NCBI GenBank assembly: GCA_017467845.1
Contig: JAFUKH010000040.1
Location: 1 to 36,905 of the forward strand
Direction of reading: 5' to 3'
Length of the DNA: 36,905 nucleotides
Source of the DNA: Lachnospiraceae bacterium
Lineage (GTDB): Bacteria > Bacillota > Clostridia > Lachnospirales > Lachnospiraceae
The position numbers and the translations under genes were made by a program. The notes under the pieces were generated by a model. The model was not told the origin of the DNA. It made no database searches and worked only from the letters and a program-made list of their open reading frames with translations. Positions 7,564 to 16,477 of this stretch are shown piece after piece (the stretch's first letter is position 1; every line of letters begins with the position of its first letter).

Positions 7564-9294
7564 TTATACAATCTTATACTGTGACAGTAGCCTTGCCATT
7601 AATCGATAATAATGCATGTGATCATTATTCCAGGTTATCTTCTTGGTAACAGATTCCAGAGAAAGTACGCAGCGGGCACCGTTCTTGTCCCAGAATTTGA
7701 TGTGGATGCAGGATATAATTCCCTGAGAACGCATCTGCTCGTAAACGATGTGATCCTTGCGTTCGATGATGGAAACATCATCAATCACCACATCTCCCTC
7801 AGCGTAGCTCTTTTTCCAGAATTCCCCATGAATATAATCCTGGGTCTCCTCGATAATCTCGGGGGAACATATCTGGATACCGGCTGTATGGGTGATTTTG
7901 GCACGTTCAAAGTTATATATGGTAATGCGCTCCGGCTCAAAGTTCTCAATATAGTCATTCAAAAGTCTGTCCATAGGATAGCTTTCGGAGTTATATACTC
8001 TGTCCATGATGATACACATCACATCGCCCATGGACATATCATCGCGGCTGTTGATGCAAGTAGTAAGGTTGGCAGTATTTTTTATCTGCTCTAATGAGCC
8101 ATGCTTCTCTTCATCATATATAATATAGCGATTTCGTCCCTTTGCCTTTGCCAGATACACGGCATAATCAGCAAGGGTAAATAGATCCTTGTAGTTGTCT
8201 GCATCCTTTGGATAAGCAGCACAGCCGATGGAAAGGGTGATTACCGGCTGATTCCTTTTATTGTCAGGGAAGGTGGAACGGACAATGTTCTTTATGCTGC
8301 GCAGACGCTCTCTGGAATCCTCCAGATTGTATGCATCGTAAAATAGAATAAAGAATTCATCACCACCGATACGCCCGATAACACCACTATTGCCGATTTC
8401 AGCTTCCATAATAGAGGTGACCTTTTTCAGCAGGTCATCCCCGATCATGTGACCATAGGTATCATTAACCTTCTTAAAATAATCCACATCCACAATAGCA
8501 ATACTTACATTCTGACGCTTCTCAATATCAACACAACGGATGGCACGATTGGTAATTGCGGATTTATTAAGTACGCCGGTCAGGGGATCAAGCTCTGCTT
8601 TGCGAATGCTTGCCTGGGAAGCCTCCAGAGTGCGGTGGATGTAACCTACAGAATAGCTACGAACGCCGTTTTCGTAGATGGAGGTTCCTTTTATATAGGT
8701 ATATTTGGCATCCGAAGAGGTACCTAGCAAGTCGCCGTTAACTCTCAGTTCCAAGGTTCTGGCACTGTTTTGGAGTGAAAGGATAAATTGAGTCACGTCC
8801 TTTGCATTATCACAATGCTCTGTCAGAAGCTTTTCAAATTCGTCCAAGGATAGAGTGCTATCTTCGGAAGTAAAATCGAACTTGGAATAAATACAGACAT
8901 CCCTTGTCTGTGGATCATAAATAAAGAAAGCATCCCCATACAGCTCCAATAACTTCGACTGTATCGCATATTTGGTGTTGGAGGCTTTCTCATCAGAAAT
9001 CCATTTAGCAATATCAATAAGAGTCAGATGCATCTGGCCGGATATGGTTCCGGGTCTCATAGCTGCATAGAAGGGAATGACACTTCCGTCCAAAGCATTA
9101 AGACGCAGGATAAAGCTTTCGGCATAGAGCTTCTTGGTATACTCCAAGAACATGGGAAGGTCAGCATCGCAGACCAGCTTCTCAAAAGTATAATAAAGTC
9201 TGCTGTCATCCATATATGCATAAAAGCCGGTATCAGCAGACAATATGTCGAAAGTTTTCTGTTTGAATGTGATTTGAAATATGTCCTTTGCCAT
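7564..9294 (-). CDS. Diguanylate cyclase with PAS-like N-terminus and C-terminal GAF-like region
   Basis: This 576-residue soluble protein has an intact GGDEF motif at 310-314 within a full cyclase domain (about 236-390; DPLTGVLNK and DVDYFKKVNDTYGH precede it), so it should make cyclic di-GMP. No RxxD inhibitory site precedes the motif, so classical product inhibition is not expected. The first 225 residues look like two PAS-type sensor folds. Residues 400-576 resemble a GAF domain, an unusual position after GGDEF. No membrane segment or EAL domain is seen. AGAAGGG lies 7 nt before the ATG, and TATACT (complement of 9328-9333) is a likely -10 box. Confidence 0.88.
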   Translation of the reverse strand: MAKDIFQITFKQKTFDILSADTGFYAYMDDSRLYYTFEKLVCDADLPMFLEYTKKLYAESFILRLNALDGSVIPFYAAMRPGTISGQMHLTLIDIAKWISDEKASNTKYAIQSKLLELYGDAFFIYDPQTRDVCIYSKFDFTSEDSTLSLDEFEKLLTEHCDNAKDVTQFILSLQNSARTLELRVNGDLLGTSSDAKYTYIKGTSIYENGVRSYSVGYIHRTLEASQASIRKAELDPLTGVLNKSAITNRAIRCVDIEKRQNVSIAIVDVDYFKKVNDTYGHMIGDDLLKKVTSIMEAEIGNSGVIGRIGGDEFFILFYDAYNLEDSRERLRSIKNIVRSTFPDNKRNQPVITLSIGCAAYPKDADNYKDLFTLADYAVYLAKAKGRNRYIIYDEEKHGSLEQIKNTANLTTCINSRDDMSMGDVMCIIMDRVYNSESYPMDRLLNDYIENFEPERITIYNFERAKITHTAGIQICSPEIIEETQDYIHGEFWKKSYAEGDVVIDDVSIIERKDHIVYEQMRSQGIISCIHIKFWDKNGARCVLSLESVTKKITWNNDHMHYYRLMARLLSQYKIV

Positions 9295-9389
9295 GAGTGT
9301 AACCCTTCTCTTTTGTTGGTAGCTTTTAGTATACTACATTTTTATCTATATTTCATCCTTGAATTTGCCGAAATAGTGTGCTTTTATAC

Positions 9390-9424
9390 AAAAAAGCCGT
9401 CCTAAGATGATCTTAAGACGACTT
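9390..9424 (-). terminator. Terminator of the ECF S-component gene
   Basis: On the minus strand AAGTCGTCTTAAG and CTTAGGACGGCTT pair around ATCAT, with G-U pairs, and are followed by a T run. It lies just past the stop of the ECF gene. Confidence 0.8.
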
Positions 9425-9469
9425 AGATTATTTTCATATAGAATTCCCTCTCGGCAGGGGAGCTACTCT

Positions 9470-10051
9470 TTAGTTTGTATTGCGGACATCTACGAAGAGT
9501 CCGCTCTTTTTTAAGGCAGGTCTCAGTGCCAGATAGAAAAGGGATGCACAAATCACAGCGACAACGGCATTCACAAAAGTGGTAATGGAACTCATTTTGG
9601 CCAGTGCAGAGGAAATGTCCTGAGGAACACCGAGCAGGTACATTTTGTAAAAATAACCTACGATCGGGTCTGCGAAGATGTTGAATAACATACCACAGGC
9701 ACTGGAGATAATGGTCGCTTTGGTAATGTATTTTGCATCATGGCTTTTGCTGAGCTTAAAGCCCTTGTGAGCAACGAGGCCGACAATAAGACCGATGCAG
9801 AGTTTTAAGAAAAAGGTTTTTGGGGCACTGGTTACGTAGCCTGTCATTAAATCAGCGATGGTCATTCCGATGGCCCCTGCCAGACCACCCGGAAGTCCTC
9901 CAAGCAGTAGTGCGGCCAATACGCAGAAGGTGTTTCCAAAGTGAAAGGCAGTTTTCTCCGGACCAACCGGAATGTCAAGTTTCATAAAGGCAAAGCCGAT
10001 GTAGCAAAGTGCAGCCATCAGACCTACCTGAGCAATTTTTTTTCCATTCAT
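9470..10051 (-). CDS. ECF transporter S component (membrane substrate-binding subunit)
   Basis: This 193-residue protein is almost entirely hydrophobic, with five or six membrane helices. The segments AAFHFGNTFCVLAALLLGG and GGLAGAIGMTIADLMTGY match the ECF S-component group of PF07155 (ECF-ribofla_trS-like). Such proteins bind a vitamin or small metabolite and use the shared EcfA/EcfA'/EcfT energising module, which is not encoded nearby, as is usual for group II systems. The substrate is unknown. The start is the ATG at 10051, with GAGGAGAA just upstream; the open frame extends 44 codons further but would run through the promoter. The leader is about 35 nt, too short for a vitamin riboswitch. 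Confidence 0.82.
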   Translation of the reverse strand: MNGKKIAQVGLMAALCYIGFAFMKLDIPVGPEKTAFHFGNTFCVLAALLLGGLPGGLAGAIGMTIADLMTGYVTSAPKTFFLKLCIGLIVGLVAHKGFKLSKSHDAKYITKATIISSACGMLFNIFADPIVGYFYKMYLLGVPQDISSALAKMSSITTFVNAVVAVICASLFYLALRPALKKSGLFVDVRNTN

Positions 10052-10091
10052 ATTAGTTCTCCTCATCTGAATTCTTGCATATATGCTGAGC

Positions 10092-10121
10092 ATTATAATA
10101 CACGGAAAGTGGCATTGCCAA
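10092..10121 (-). promoter_or_regulatory. Promoter of the ECF S-component gene
   Basis: On the minus strand TTGGCA (complement of 10116-10121) and a perfect TATAAT (complement of 10092-10097) are 18 nt apart, close to the sigma-A consensus. The -35 lies inside the inverted repeat at 10107-10156. Confidence 0.75.
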
Positions 10122-10156
10122 AATATCCACTTTGGAGATTTTTGACCATGCCACTT
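10107..10156. promoter_or_regulatory. Inverted repeat over the ECF promoter, possible operator
   Basis: AAGTGGCAT (10107-10115) and ATGCCACTT (10148-10156) are perfect 9-bp arms; parts of the interior also pair. The element covers the -35 of the minus-strand promoter and ends about 20 bp from the divergent valS promoter, so a repressor here could control the ECF gene. The regulator is unknown. Confidence 0.45.
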
Positions 10157-10176
10157 AGAACGAATAGAAAAAACAG

Positions 10177-10205
10177 TTGACAAAAACCTGTGAAATAGCT
10201 ATATT
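10177..10205 (+). promoter_or_regulatory. valS promoter
   Basis: TTGACA (10177-10182) is a perfect -35 and TATATT (10200-10205) a good -10, separated by exactly 17 nt. It drives the T-box leader and valS. Confidence 0.85.
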
Positions 10206-10214
10206 TTCTTTATA

Positions 10215-10486
10215 TTGCAAAGGCAGAGAGAAAGAGGAGTACGGATTACCCCTTATCAGAGAGAGTGGCGGTTGCTGAGAGACCACTTTAAGGAAGGGAT
10301 TCGGAAGGTAGCTTTTGAGCCGGTGTGCCGAGAAATAAATAGGTAGGTGCACTCGAGTTATCCCCGTTAACGGATAAGGCTTTTATTTAGAAGTCACTGA
10401 GGCAGCGTATGCTGTGAACAAAGGTGGTACCGCGTTACGAGATTAGACGCCCTTTGCTGAGGAAGCTCGGCAAAGGGCTTTCTTTT
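10215..10486 (+). promoter_or_regulatory. T-box leader (valine-tRNA-sensing riboswitch) of valS
   Basis: The T-box sequence AAAGGTGGTACCGCG lies at about 10421-10435 and is followed by a terminator stem (GCCCTTTGC 10449-10457 with GCAAAGGGC 10470-10478) and a T-rich tail. The distal Stem I signature (AGAGAGTGG...GGTTGCTGAGAG) lies at about 10257-10281. GTA at 10308-10310 is the likely specifier codon, fitting valine and the gene below. Uncharged tRNA-Val should stabilise the antiterminator and allow valS transcription. The specifier assignment is inference from position. Confidence 0.9.
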
Positions 10487-10504
10487 ATGTAGAAAGGAGA
10501 TTGT

Positions 10505-13165
10505 ATGAGCAAAGAACTTGCAAAAACCTACGATCCCAAGGGGATTGAGGACAGACTTTATGAAAAGTGGTTAGAGAAGAAGTACTTCCATGCAGAAGTA
10601 GATCACAGTAAAAAACCTTTTACTATTGTGATTCCGCCTCCAAACATTACCGGACAGCTTCACATGGGTCACGCACTGGACAACACCATGCAGGATATTC
10701 TGATTCGTTTTAAGAGAATGCAGGGGTACAATGCACTATGGCAGCCGGGTACGGACCACGCAAGTATCGCAACCGAGGTTAAGATTATCGAGAAGTTAAA
10801 AGAAGAAGGCATCGACAAGTGGGAGCTTGGTCGTGAGAAATTCTTAGAGCGTGCATGGGACTGGAAGAAGGAGTACGGCGGACGTATTATTTCCCAGCTT
10901 AAGAAGCTTGGTTCATCCTGTGATTGGGACAGAGAACGCTTCACCATGGACGAGGGCTGTAACAAGGCCGTTACCGAAGTATTCGTGAAGATGCATGAGA
11001 AAGGGTATATCTACAAAGGTTCCAGAATTATCAATTGGTGTCCTGTATGTAACACCTCTATCTCTGATGCAGAGGTAGTTTATGAGGAGCAGGCAGGTCA
11101 TTTCTGGCACATTAAGTATCCTATTATGAACGAGGACGGAACTCCGTCAGATACTGAGTTTTTAACCTTTGCAACCACCAGACCGGAGACCATGCTTGGT
11201 GATACCGCTGTGGCAATCCATCCGGAGGATGAGAGATATCAGCATTTAATCGGTAAGAGTGTGATGCTTCCTATCGTGGGAAGAGTTATCCCTGTTGTTA
11301 CCGATACCTACGTAGACAGAGAGTTCGGTACTGGTGTAGTTAAGATTACTCCGGCACATGACCCTAATGACTTTGAGGTAGGGAAGAGACATGACCTTCC
11401 TATCATTAACGTAATGAATGATGACGCTACCATCAATAAGAATGGCGGCAGGTTCGAAGGCATGGACCGCTACGAAGCAAGAAAAGCCATTGTAAAAGAA
11501 TTAGATGAAATGGGCTTACTTGTGAAGATTGAAGACCACGCTCACAATGTAGGTACCCATGATAGATGTAAAACTACTATCGAGCCTATGGTTAAGGCAC
11601 AGTGGTTCGTAAAGATGGATGAGCTGATTAAGCCGGCAGTGGAAGCTGTAAAGAGTGGTGATATCAAGTTAATTCCTGAAAGAATGGACAAGGCATACTA
11701 CAACTGGACCGACAATATCCGTGACTGGTGTATCAGTCGTCAGCTGTGGTGGGGACACAGAATTCCTGCGTACTACTGTGATGAGTGTGGTGAGATTACT
11801 GTTTCAAGAACCGCTCCGGATACCTGTCCTAAGTGTGGATGCAATCACTTGACCCAGGACCCGGATACCTTAGATACCTGGTTCTCTTCAGCACTTTGGC
11901 CTTTCGAGACCTTAGGCTGGCCGGATAAGACAGAGGACCTTGAGTATTTCTATCCTACCGATGTACTTGTTACCGGTTACGATATTATTTTCTTCTGGGT
12001 AATCCGTATGATTTTCTCAGGGTTTGAGCAGATGGGTAAGAAGCCGTTCTCAACCGTACTTTTCCACGGTTTGGTAAGAGATAGTCAGGGACGTAAGATG
12101 AGTAAGTCTCTGGGTAACGGTATTGATCCTCTTGAGGTAATCGACCAGTACGGTGCGGACGCACTTCGTCTCACCTTAATCACCGGTAATGCACCGGGTA
12201 ACGACATGCGTTTCTACTATGAGAGAGTAGAAAACAGCCGTAATTTTGCTAATAAGGTATGGAATGCATCCCGTTTCATTATGATGAATATGGATGGTAA
12301 GGAAGTAACCGCTCCGAAGGCAGGGGAGCTTGCTCCTGTGGATAAGTGGATTCTTTCTAAGTTAAATACTTTAGTTAAGGATGTAACCGAGAACATGGAA
12401 TCCTTCGAGCTTGGTATTGCAGTTCAGAAGGTTTATGACTTTATCTGGGATGAGTTCTGCGACTGGTACATCGAGATGGTTAAGCCTCGTCTTTATAATT
12501 CTGACGATGTAGTTAGCCAGAACGCAGCACTTTGGACCTTAAAGACCGTTCTTATCGATGCACTTAAACTTCTTCATCCTTATATGCCATTTATTACCGA
12601 GGAAATCTTCTGTACTCTTCAGAGTGAAGAAGAGTCCATTATGATCAGTAAGTGGCCGGAATTCGCAGAGGAGAGAAAATTTGCAAAGGACGAGAAGGAC
12701 ATCGAGACCATCAAGGAAGCGGTTCGCGGCATCCGTAACATCCGTACTGAGATGAACGTAGCTCCAAGCCGTAAGGCACTTTGCTATGTAGTCAGTGAAA
12801 GCGAGGACATTCGCGCAACCTTCACCGAGGGTAAGCTGTTCTTCGCATCCCTTGCTTATGCAAACGAAGTAATCGTTCAGAGCGACAAGACCGGTATCGC
12901 AACCGACGCGGTATCTGTAATGATTCCGGGTGCAACTGTATACATTCCTTTTGCAGAGTTGGTTGACATTGCACAGGAAATCGAGCGTCTTCAGAAGGAG
13001 AAGAAGCGTCTGGAGGGAGAGCTTAATCGTGTAAACGGTATGCTTGCCAACGAGAAGTTCATTTCCAAGGCACCTCAGGCAAAGATTGATGAGGAAAAGG
13101 AAAAGCTGGCAAAATATACACAGATGATGGAACAGGTAACTGAACGTTTAGCTCAGCTTAGCTAA
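10505..13165 (+). CDS. valS: Valyl-tRNA synthetase
   Basis: This 886-residue class I synthetase charges tRNA-Val. The HIGH motif is HMGH at 53-56 ([14 protein letters not shown]), and KMSKS is at 531-535. The editing (CP1) domain is present, and a zinc-ribbon-like CDECGE...CPKCGC lies in the insertion. The C-terminal region ([19 protein letters not shown]) is the coiled-coil arm typical of bacterial ValRS. Length is normal. The AAAGGAG ribosome site lies about 5 nt before the ATG, and expression is controlled by the T-box just upstream. The coding style, rich in ACC, AAG and CTT, fits a highly expressed gene. Confidence 0.98.
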   Translation: MSKELAKTYDPKGIEDRLYEKWLEKKYFHAEVDHSKKPFTIVIPPPNITGQLHMGHALDNTMQDILIRFKRMQGYNALWQPGTDHASIATEVKIIEKLKEEGIDKWELGREKFLERAWDWKKEYGGRIISQLKKLGSSCDWDRERFTMDEGCNKAVTEVFVKMHEKGYIYKGSRIINWCPVCNTSISDAEVVYEEQAGHFWHIKYPIMNEDGTPSDTEFLTFATTRPETMLGDTAVAIHPEDERYQHLIGKSVMLPIVGRVIPVVTDTYVDREFGTGVVKITPAHDPNDFEVGKRHDLPIINVMNDDATINKNGGRFEGMDRYEARKAIVKELDEMGLLVKIEDHAHNVGTHDRCKTTIEPMVKAQWFVKMDELIKPAVEAVKSGDIKLIPERMDKAYYNWTDNIRDWCISRQLWWGHRIPAYYCDECGEITVSRTAPDTCPKCGCNHLTQDPDTLDTWFSSALWPFETLGWPDKTEDLEYFYPTDVLVTGYDIIFFWVIRMIFSGFEQMGKKPFSTVLFHGLVRDSQGRKMSKSLGNGIDPLEVIDQYGADALRLTLITGNAPGNDMRFYYERVENSRNFANKVWNASRFIMMNMDGKEVTAPKAGELAPVDKWILSKLNTLVKDVTENMESFELGIAVQKVYDFIWDEFCDWYIEMVKPRLYNSDDVVSQNAALWTLKTVLIDALKLLHPYMPFITEEIFCTLQSEEESIMISKWPEFAEERKFAKDEKDIETIKEAVRGIRNIRTEMNVAPSRKALCYVVSESEDIRATFTEGKLFFASLAYANEVIVQSDKTGIATDAVSVMIPGATVYIPFAELVDIAQEIERLQKEKKRLEGELNRVNGMLANEKFISKAPQAKIDEEKEKLAKYTQMMEQVTERLAQLS

Positions 13166-13191
13166 GCACAAAAGAAAAAGGGGATAAAACT

Positions 13192-13449
13192 ATGGCAAGA
13201 AGAAGTGGAGCAGTAGGTGGTGCATTTGGCAGTGGCAGCAGACCATCCGGCCCACCAAGGCAGCCAAGAAGGGAAAGACCTACACCTCCGCCACCACCGG
13301 GGGGACATCATGGACCCAGACCGCCAAGACATAATAGACCGGTTTACAGGCCGGCAAGGTCCGGCAGACCACCAAGAAAGGCAAGCTGCCTTAGTTATAT
13401 TATAGCTATTGTGTTTGTCGTGGTGGTGATTATGATGGTTTTTAAGTAA
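13192..13449 (+). CDS. Small Pro/Arg/Gly-rich tail-anchored membrane protein
   Basis: This 85-residue protein has a basic, low-complexity first part (about 1-64) rich in Pro, Arg and Gly, including PTPPPPPGGHHGPRPPRHNR, then a single hydrophobic helix (SYIIAIVFVVVVIMMVF) ending one residue before the stop. With the positive stretch before the helix, the N-terminal part should stay in the cytoplasm, so it looks tail-anchored. The function is unknown; the disordered part could bind RNA, DNA or SH3-like partners. It begins 26 nt after the valS stop, behind an AAAAGGGGATAAAA site, and is probably co-transcribed with valS. Confidence 0.75.
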   Translation: MARRSGAVGGAFGSGSRPSGPPRQPRRERPTPPPPPGGHHGPRPPRHNRPVYRPARSGRPPRKASCLSYIIAIVFVVVVIMMVFK

Positions 13450-13456
13450 GGGCAGA

Positions 13457-13484
13457 GGGGCTGTCGCAATAGTGCGATGGCCCC
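13457..13484 (+). other. Hairpin before folC
   Basis: GGGGCTGTCGCA and TGCGATGGCCCC pair over 12 positions (two G-U) around a 4-nt loop. No T tract follows, so it may be a processing or stability element rather than a terminator. An in-frame GTG at 13472 lies inside it and is therefore a poor start for folC. Confidence 0.6.
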
Positions 13485-13516
13485 TTGACCTAGGTTACAG
13501 GAAGAAGGAGTTGTAC

Positions 13517-14839
13517 TTGAAAAAACAGATAATTGGAAGTTACGACGAAGCAGTAGAATATATTATGAGTACTCCAAAGTTCACTACCAAGAACAGTATG
13601 GAGGACACCAAAGCCTTTTTGTGTAGATTGGGCAATCCGGACAGGAAGCTTAAGATTATCCATGTGGCGGGAACAAACGGAAAGGGTTCTACCTGCTCCT
13701 ATATGAAGAGTATTTTAGAGGCAGCTGGGAAGAGGATTGCACTGTTTACCTCACCTCATCTCGTGGATGTGAGAGAGCGATTCCGTATCGGAAGCGAGAT
13801 GGTGTCAGAAGTAGTCTTTTACAATGCTTTTATACGTGTATATAATGCTTTGGATTGGGACTCCTTGGAAAAAGAAGGAGGATATCATCCTACCTTTTTT
13901 GAATATCTGTTTTTTATGGCGATGCTTATTTTTTCTGAGGAAGAGATTGATTATTGCATTTTGGAAACAGGACTGGGTGGCAGACTGGATGCTACCAACA
14001 GTGTGGAAAATAAGGTGCTCAGTGTGATTACCAGAATCAGTCTGGAGCATGTGGAATACCTTGGTAACAGTATCGGTGAAATCGCAGGGGAAAAGGCCGG
14101 AATTATTATGAACAGAGTTCCGGTGGTGTTCTCCGATGTGGAGCAGGAAGCCACAAGGGTTTTCTTAGAGAAAGCAAAAGAATTGTCGAGCCCTGCTTAT
14201 CCTGTGTCTAAAAATGACTACAGGGTGCTAAATTTGCGAAACAAAAGCATTGATTTTTCTTATGTTTCTCGTTATGATAAAAATGTGTGTACTACGCTTT
14301 GTTTACATACTATTGCACACTATCAGGTGGAGAATTGTGCACTGGCACTGAGAGCAGTGGAGATTTTAGACACTGCCCATGAGATTACCGTGCAACAGAT
14401 ATACAAGGGCGTAGAGAATTGCTTTTGGGAAGGGCGCATGGAGGAAGTATTACCGGACACGTTTGTGGACGGTGCTCACAATGAGGATGGTATCAGAGCG
14501 TTTCTGGAGACAGTGGCTCAGGATGGACATCGGGGGAAGAGAACACTTCTTTTCAGTGTTGTAGCAGATAAAGATTATAGGAAAATGATTGGGGCAATCG
14601 GCCGGTCAGGTCTTTTTGACAAGCTGGTGGTTGCGCGTTTGAATACTAGCAGAGCTGCTTCTTTTGAGGATTTAGAGGTGCTTTTGCAGCAAGTGACGGC
14701 TTATCATGGAGAGCATTATGAAGATGTAATCAGTGCTTTCGAGAGCTGTCTTAACCGCAGAGAGGAAGGCGAGCGGATTTATGTAGCCGGCTCTTTGTAT
14801 TTGGTTGGTGAAATAAAGGAGTTTTTAGGTAATGATTAA
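13517..14839 (+). CDS. folC: Folylpolyglutamate synthase / dihydrofolate synthase
   Basis: This 440-residue Mur-ligase-fold enzyme adds glutamate to folates, and probably also joins dihydropteroate to glutamate. Seen motifs are the P-loop HVAGTNGKGST, the family signature ETGLGGRLDATN, SLEHVEYLG and DGAHNEDGI near the C-terminal domain. The start is taken as TTG 13517 because AAGGAG ends 6 nt before it; GTG 13472 lies in a hairpin with no ribosome site, and TTG 13511 abuts the Shine-Dalgarno. Its last 8 nt overlap the next small gene. Confidence 0.92.
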   Translation: MKKQIIGSYDEAVEYIMSTPKFTTKNSMEDTKAFLCRLGNPDRKLKIIHVAGTNGKGSTCSYMKSILEAAGKRIALFTSPHLVDVRERFRIGSEMVSEVVFYNAFIRVYNALDWDSLEKEGGYHPTFFEYLFFMAMLIFSEEEIDYCILETGLGGRLDATNSVENKVLSVITRISLEHVEYLGNSIGEIAGEKAGIIMNRVPVVFSDVEQEATRVFLEKAKELSSPAYPVSKNDYRVLNLRNKSIDFSYVSRYDKNVCTTLCLHTIAHYQVENCALALRAVEILDTAHEITVQQIYKGVENCFWEGRMEEVLPDTFVDGAHNEDGIRAFLETVAQDGHRGKRTLLFSVVADKDYRKMIGAIGRSGLFDKLVVARLNTSRAASFEDLEVLLQQVTAYHGEHYEDVISAFESCLNRREEGERIYVAGSLYLVGEIKEFLGND

Positions 14840-14978
14840 TTTCGAAGAAGAGTTGAAGAAATTTCATCCCAGCCTTGAGGTAGAGGATGTTAGTGATGCA
14901 ATTTATAATCAGGATTTAACGGATATGGCAGATTTGGTTGTGAAAATAATCAGAGAAACCAAAGAAGCAGAAGAATAG
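14832..14978 (+). CDS. 48-residue acidic protein overlapping the folC end
   Basis: The ATG at 14832 overlaps the folC stop by 8 nt in another frame, and AAAGGAG lies 11 nt upstream. The product (MINFEEELKKFHPSLEVEDV at its start) is acidic and probably two or three helices, with no membrane segment. It has no known function. Its tight coupling to folC, good ribosome site and the close start of the next gene 22 nt later make it likely to be translated. Confidence 0.65.
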   Translation: MINFEEELKKFHPSLEVEDVSDAIYNQDLTDMADLVVKIIRETKEAEE

Positions 14979-15000
14979 TACTGCGTATTTTGGAGGATTT

Positions 15001-16401
15001 ATGTTTTGTTATAATTGTGGCTGCCATTTATCCGAGCATGATTTCTGTACCTCCTGCGGTGCGGATGTGGGACAGTATAAGAAAGTAATGTATAGTGCCA
15101 ACAGGTACTATAACGACGGCTTGGCGAAGGCAAAGGTTCGTGATCTGTCAGGGGCGATTTCCAGCCTGAGACAGTGTTTGAAATTTAATAAAAATCATAT
15201 CGAGGCAAGAAATCTTCTCGGCCTTGTTTACTTTGAAATGGGCGAGGTAGTGGCTGCCTTAAGTGAGTGGGTAATCAGTAAGAATATGCAGCCGGAGAAG
15301 AATATTGCGGATGATTATATCAGCAGGGTTCAGTCGAATGGTTCCAGGTTAGAGTCCATTAATCAGACCATTAAGAAGTACAATCTGGCACTTGCTTACT
15401 GTCAGCAGGACAGTAAGGATTTGGCGGTAATTCAGCTGAAAAAGGTACTTTCTTTAAATACAAAGTTCCTTCGTGCACATCAGCTGTTGGCACTTCTTTA
15501 CATTGACAGTGAGCAGTGGGAGAAGGCGAAGCGTGAGCTGAATAAGTGCATGGATATTGACCGTAACAACACCATTACCCTTTCTTATATGAAAGAGGTG
15601 GACATGATGCTGGCACCGGATGAAAACGGTCGAAGCATTAAGCGGAAGAATGATGAGGCAGTTCGCTTCCAATCAGATAACGAGATGATTATCCAGCCTA
15701 CTCATTTTGCTGAAGGTTCCAAGGGTGGCGCCGGTACGTTACTTAATATTGTAATCGGCCTTATAATCGGTATTGCTGCAATGTACTTTTTGGTGATTCC
15801 CTCTGTGAAGACCAATGTGCAGAATGATATGCAGGCAAAGGTAACGGATATCAGTAATCAGGTAGATGCTAAGAATGCTACCATTGCTGAGCTGGAAAGT
15901 AAGATTGCGGATTTGGAGAATCAGACCCAGCAGCTGAATAAGGAGTTGGAGGCTTATGTAGGTACTGATGGCACCTTAGAGAGTATGGAGAAGCTCCTTC
16001 AGGCTGCCAATGTATATATTTCTCTGCAGGATTATGTGCAGACTGCGGATCTTTTAGAGCAGATTCGTGGGGAAGTGGTACTGGAGGAGACGTCCCAGTC
16101 TTTCCAAGACTTATTTAACGGACTTCTGACGATGGTAGGACCTCAGGTGGCTGTAATCAGCTATGATGAGGGCTATGCGGCATATGAAAACAGGGACTAT
16201 GAAACCGCTATTCCTCTTCTGGAGAAGACGGTAATGTACGATGAGACCCATGCCAACGGCTGGTATTATCTTGCCCAATCTTATCGAAATACGGAAGCTG
16301 TGGAAAAGGCTTTAGAGGCTTATGCCAAGGTAATTGAGCTGGTACCTGACAGTGACAGGGCGAGCCGCTCCCAGAGATACATTAATGATTTAAAAGAATA
16401 A
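15001..16401 (+). CDS. Zinc-ribbon / TPR / membrane / coiled-coil protein
   Basis: This 466-residue protein starts with a small zinc ribbon (C3, C6, C16, C19). Residues about 35-200 hold TPR-like repeats, then a basic linker and one membrane helix (about 246-267, LLNIVIGLIIGIAAMYFLVI). A coiled coil (about 278-318) and a second TPR group (about 385-460) follow. The topology places the zinc ribbon and first TPR set inside and the C-terminal TPR set outside. It looks like a scaffold or adaptor with no enzyme motif. GGAGG lies 5 nt before the ATG. It directly precedes the sigma-F operon, so a link to envelope or sporulation work is possible but unproven. Confidence 0.75.
   Translation: MFCYNCGCHLSEHDFCTSCGADVGQYKKVMYSANRYYNDGLAKAKVRDLSGAISSLRQCLKFNKNHIEARNLLGLVYFEMGEVVAALSEWVISKNMQPEKNIADDYISRVQSNGSRLESINQTIKKYNLALAYCQQDSKDLAVIQLKKVLSLNTKFLRAHQLLALLYIDSEQWEKAKRELNKCMDIDRNNTITLSYMKEVDMMLAPDENGRSIKRKNDEAVRFQSDNEMIIQPTHFAEGSKGGAGTLLNIVIGLIIGIAAMYFLVIPSVKTNVQNDMQAKVTDISNQVDAKNATIAELESKIADLENQTQQLNKELEAYVGTDGTLESMEKLLQAANVYISLQDYVQTADLLEQIRGEVVLEETSQSFQDLFNGLLTMVGPQVAVISYDEGYAAYENRDYETAIPLLEKTVMYDETHANGWYYLAQSYRNTEAVEKALEAYAKVIELVPDSDRASRSQRYINDLKE
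16373..16401 (+). promoter_or_regulatory. Possible sigma-H promoter for the spoIIA operon
   Basis: AAAGAATAA (16393-16401) matches the Bacillus sigma-H -10 consensus RNNGAATWW at every position. AGAGATACA (16373-16381), 11 nt upstream, is only a partial -35. It lies in the last codons of the TPR gene and before a terminator-like hairpin. In Bacillus the spoIIA operon is read by sigma-H. Confidence 0.3.
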
Positions 16402-16410
16402 TAAATTACG

Positions 16411-16449
16411 AAAGAAGACATGTAGCAATGCTGCATGTCTTCTTTATTT
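16411..16449 (+). terminator. Terminator-like hairpin before spoIIAA
   Basis: AAAGAAGACATG (16411-16422) and CATGTCTTCTTT (16434-16445) form a perfect 12-bp stem, followed by ATTTC. The loop-side bases AGC/GCT also pair. It ends the TPR gene; if the spoIIA promoter lies upstream of it, it must be read through. Confidence 0.75.
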
Positions 16450-16477
16450 CCCGAAAATATCTGAAAAGGAGGCATTT

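Noticed and set aside
10098-10176. Riboswitch for the ECF S-component gene
   Set aside because: The promoter places the transcript start near 10085, leaving about 35 nt, too short for a known riboswitch.
13472-13516. GTG start for folC 15 codons upstream
   Set aside because: It is inside a stable hairpin and lacks a Shine-Dalgarno; TTG 13517 is spaced 6 nt from AAGGAG.
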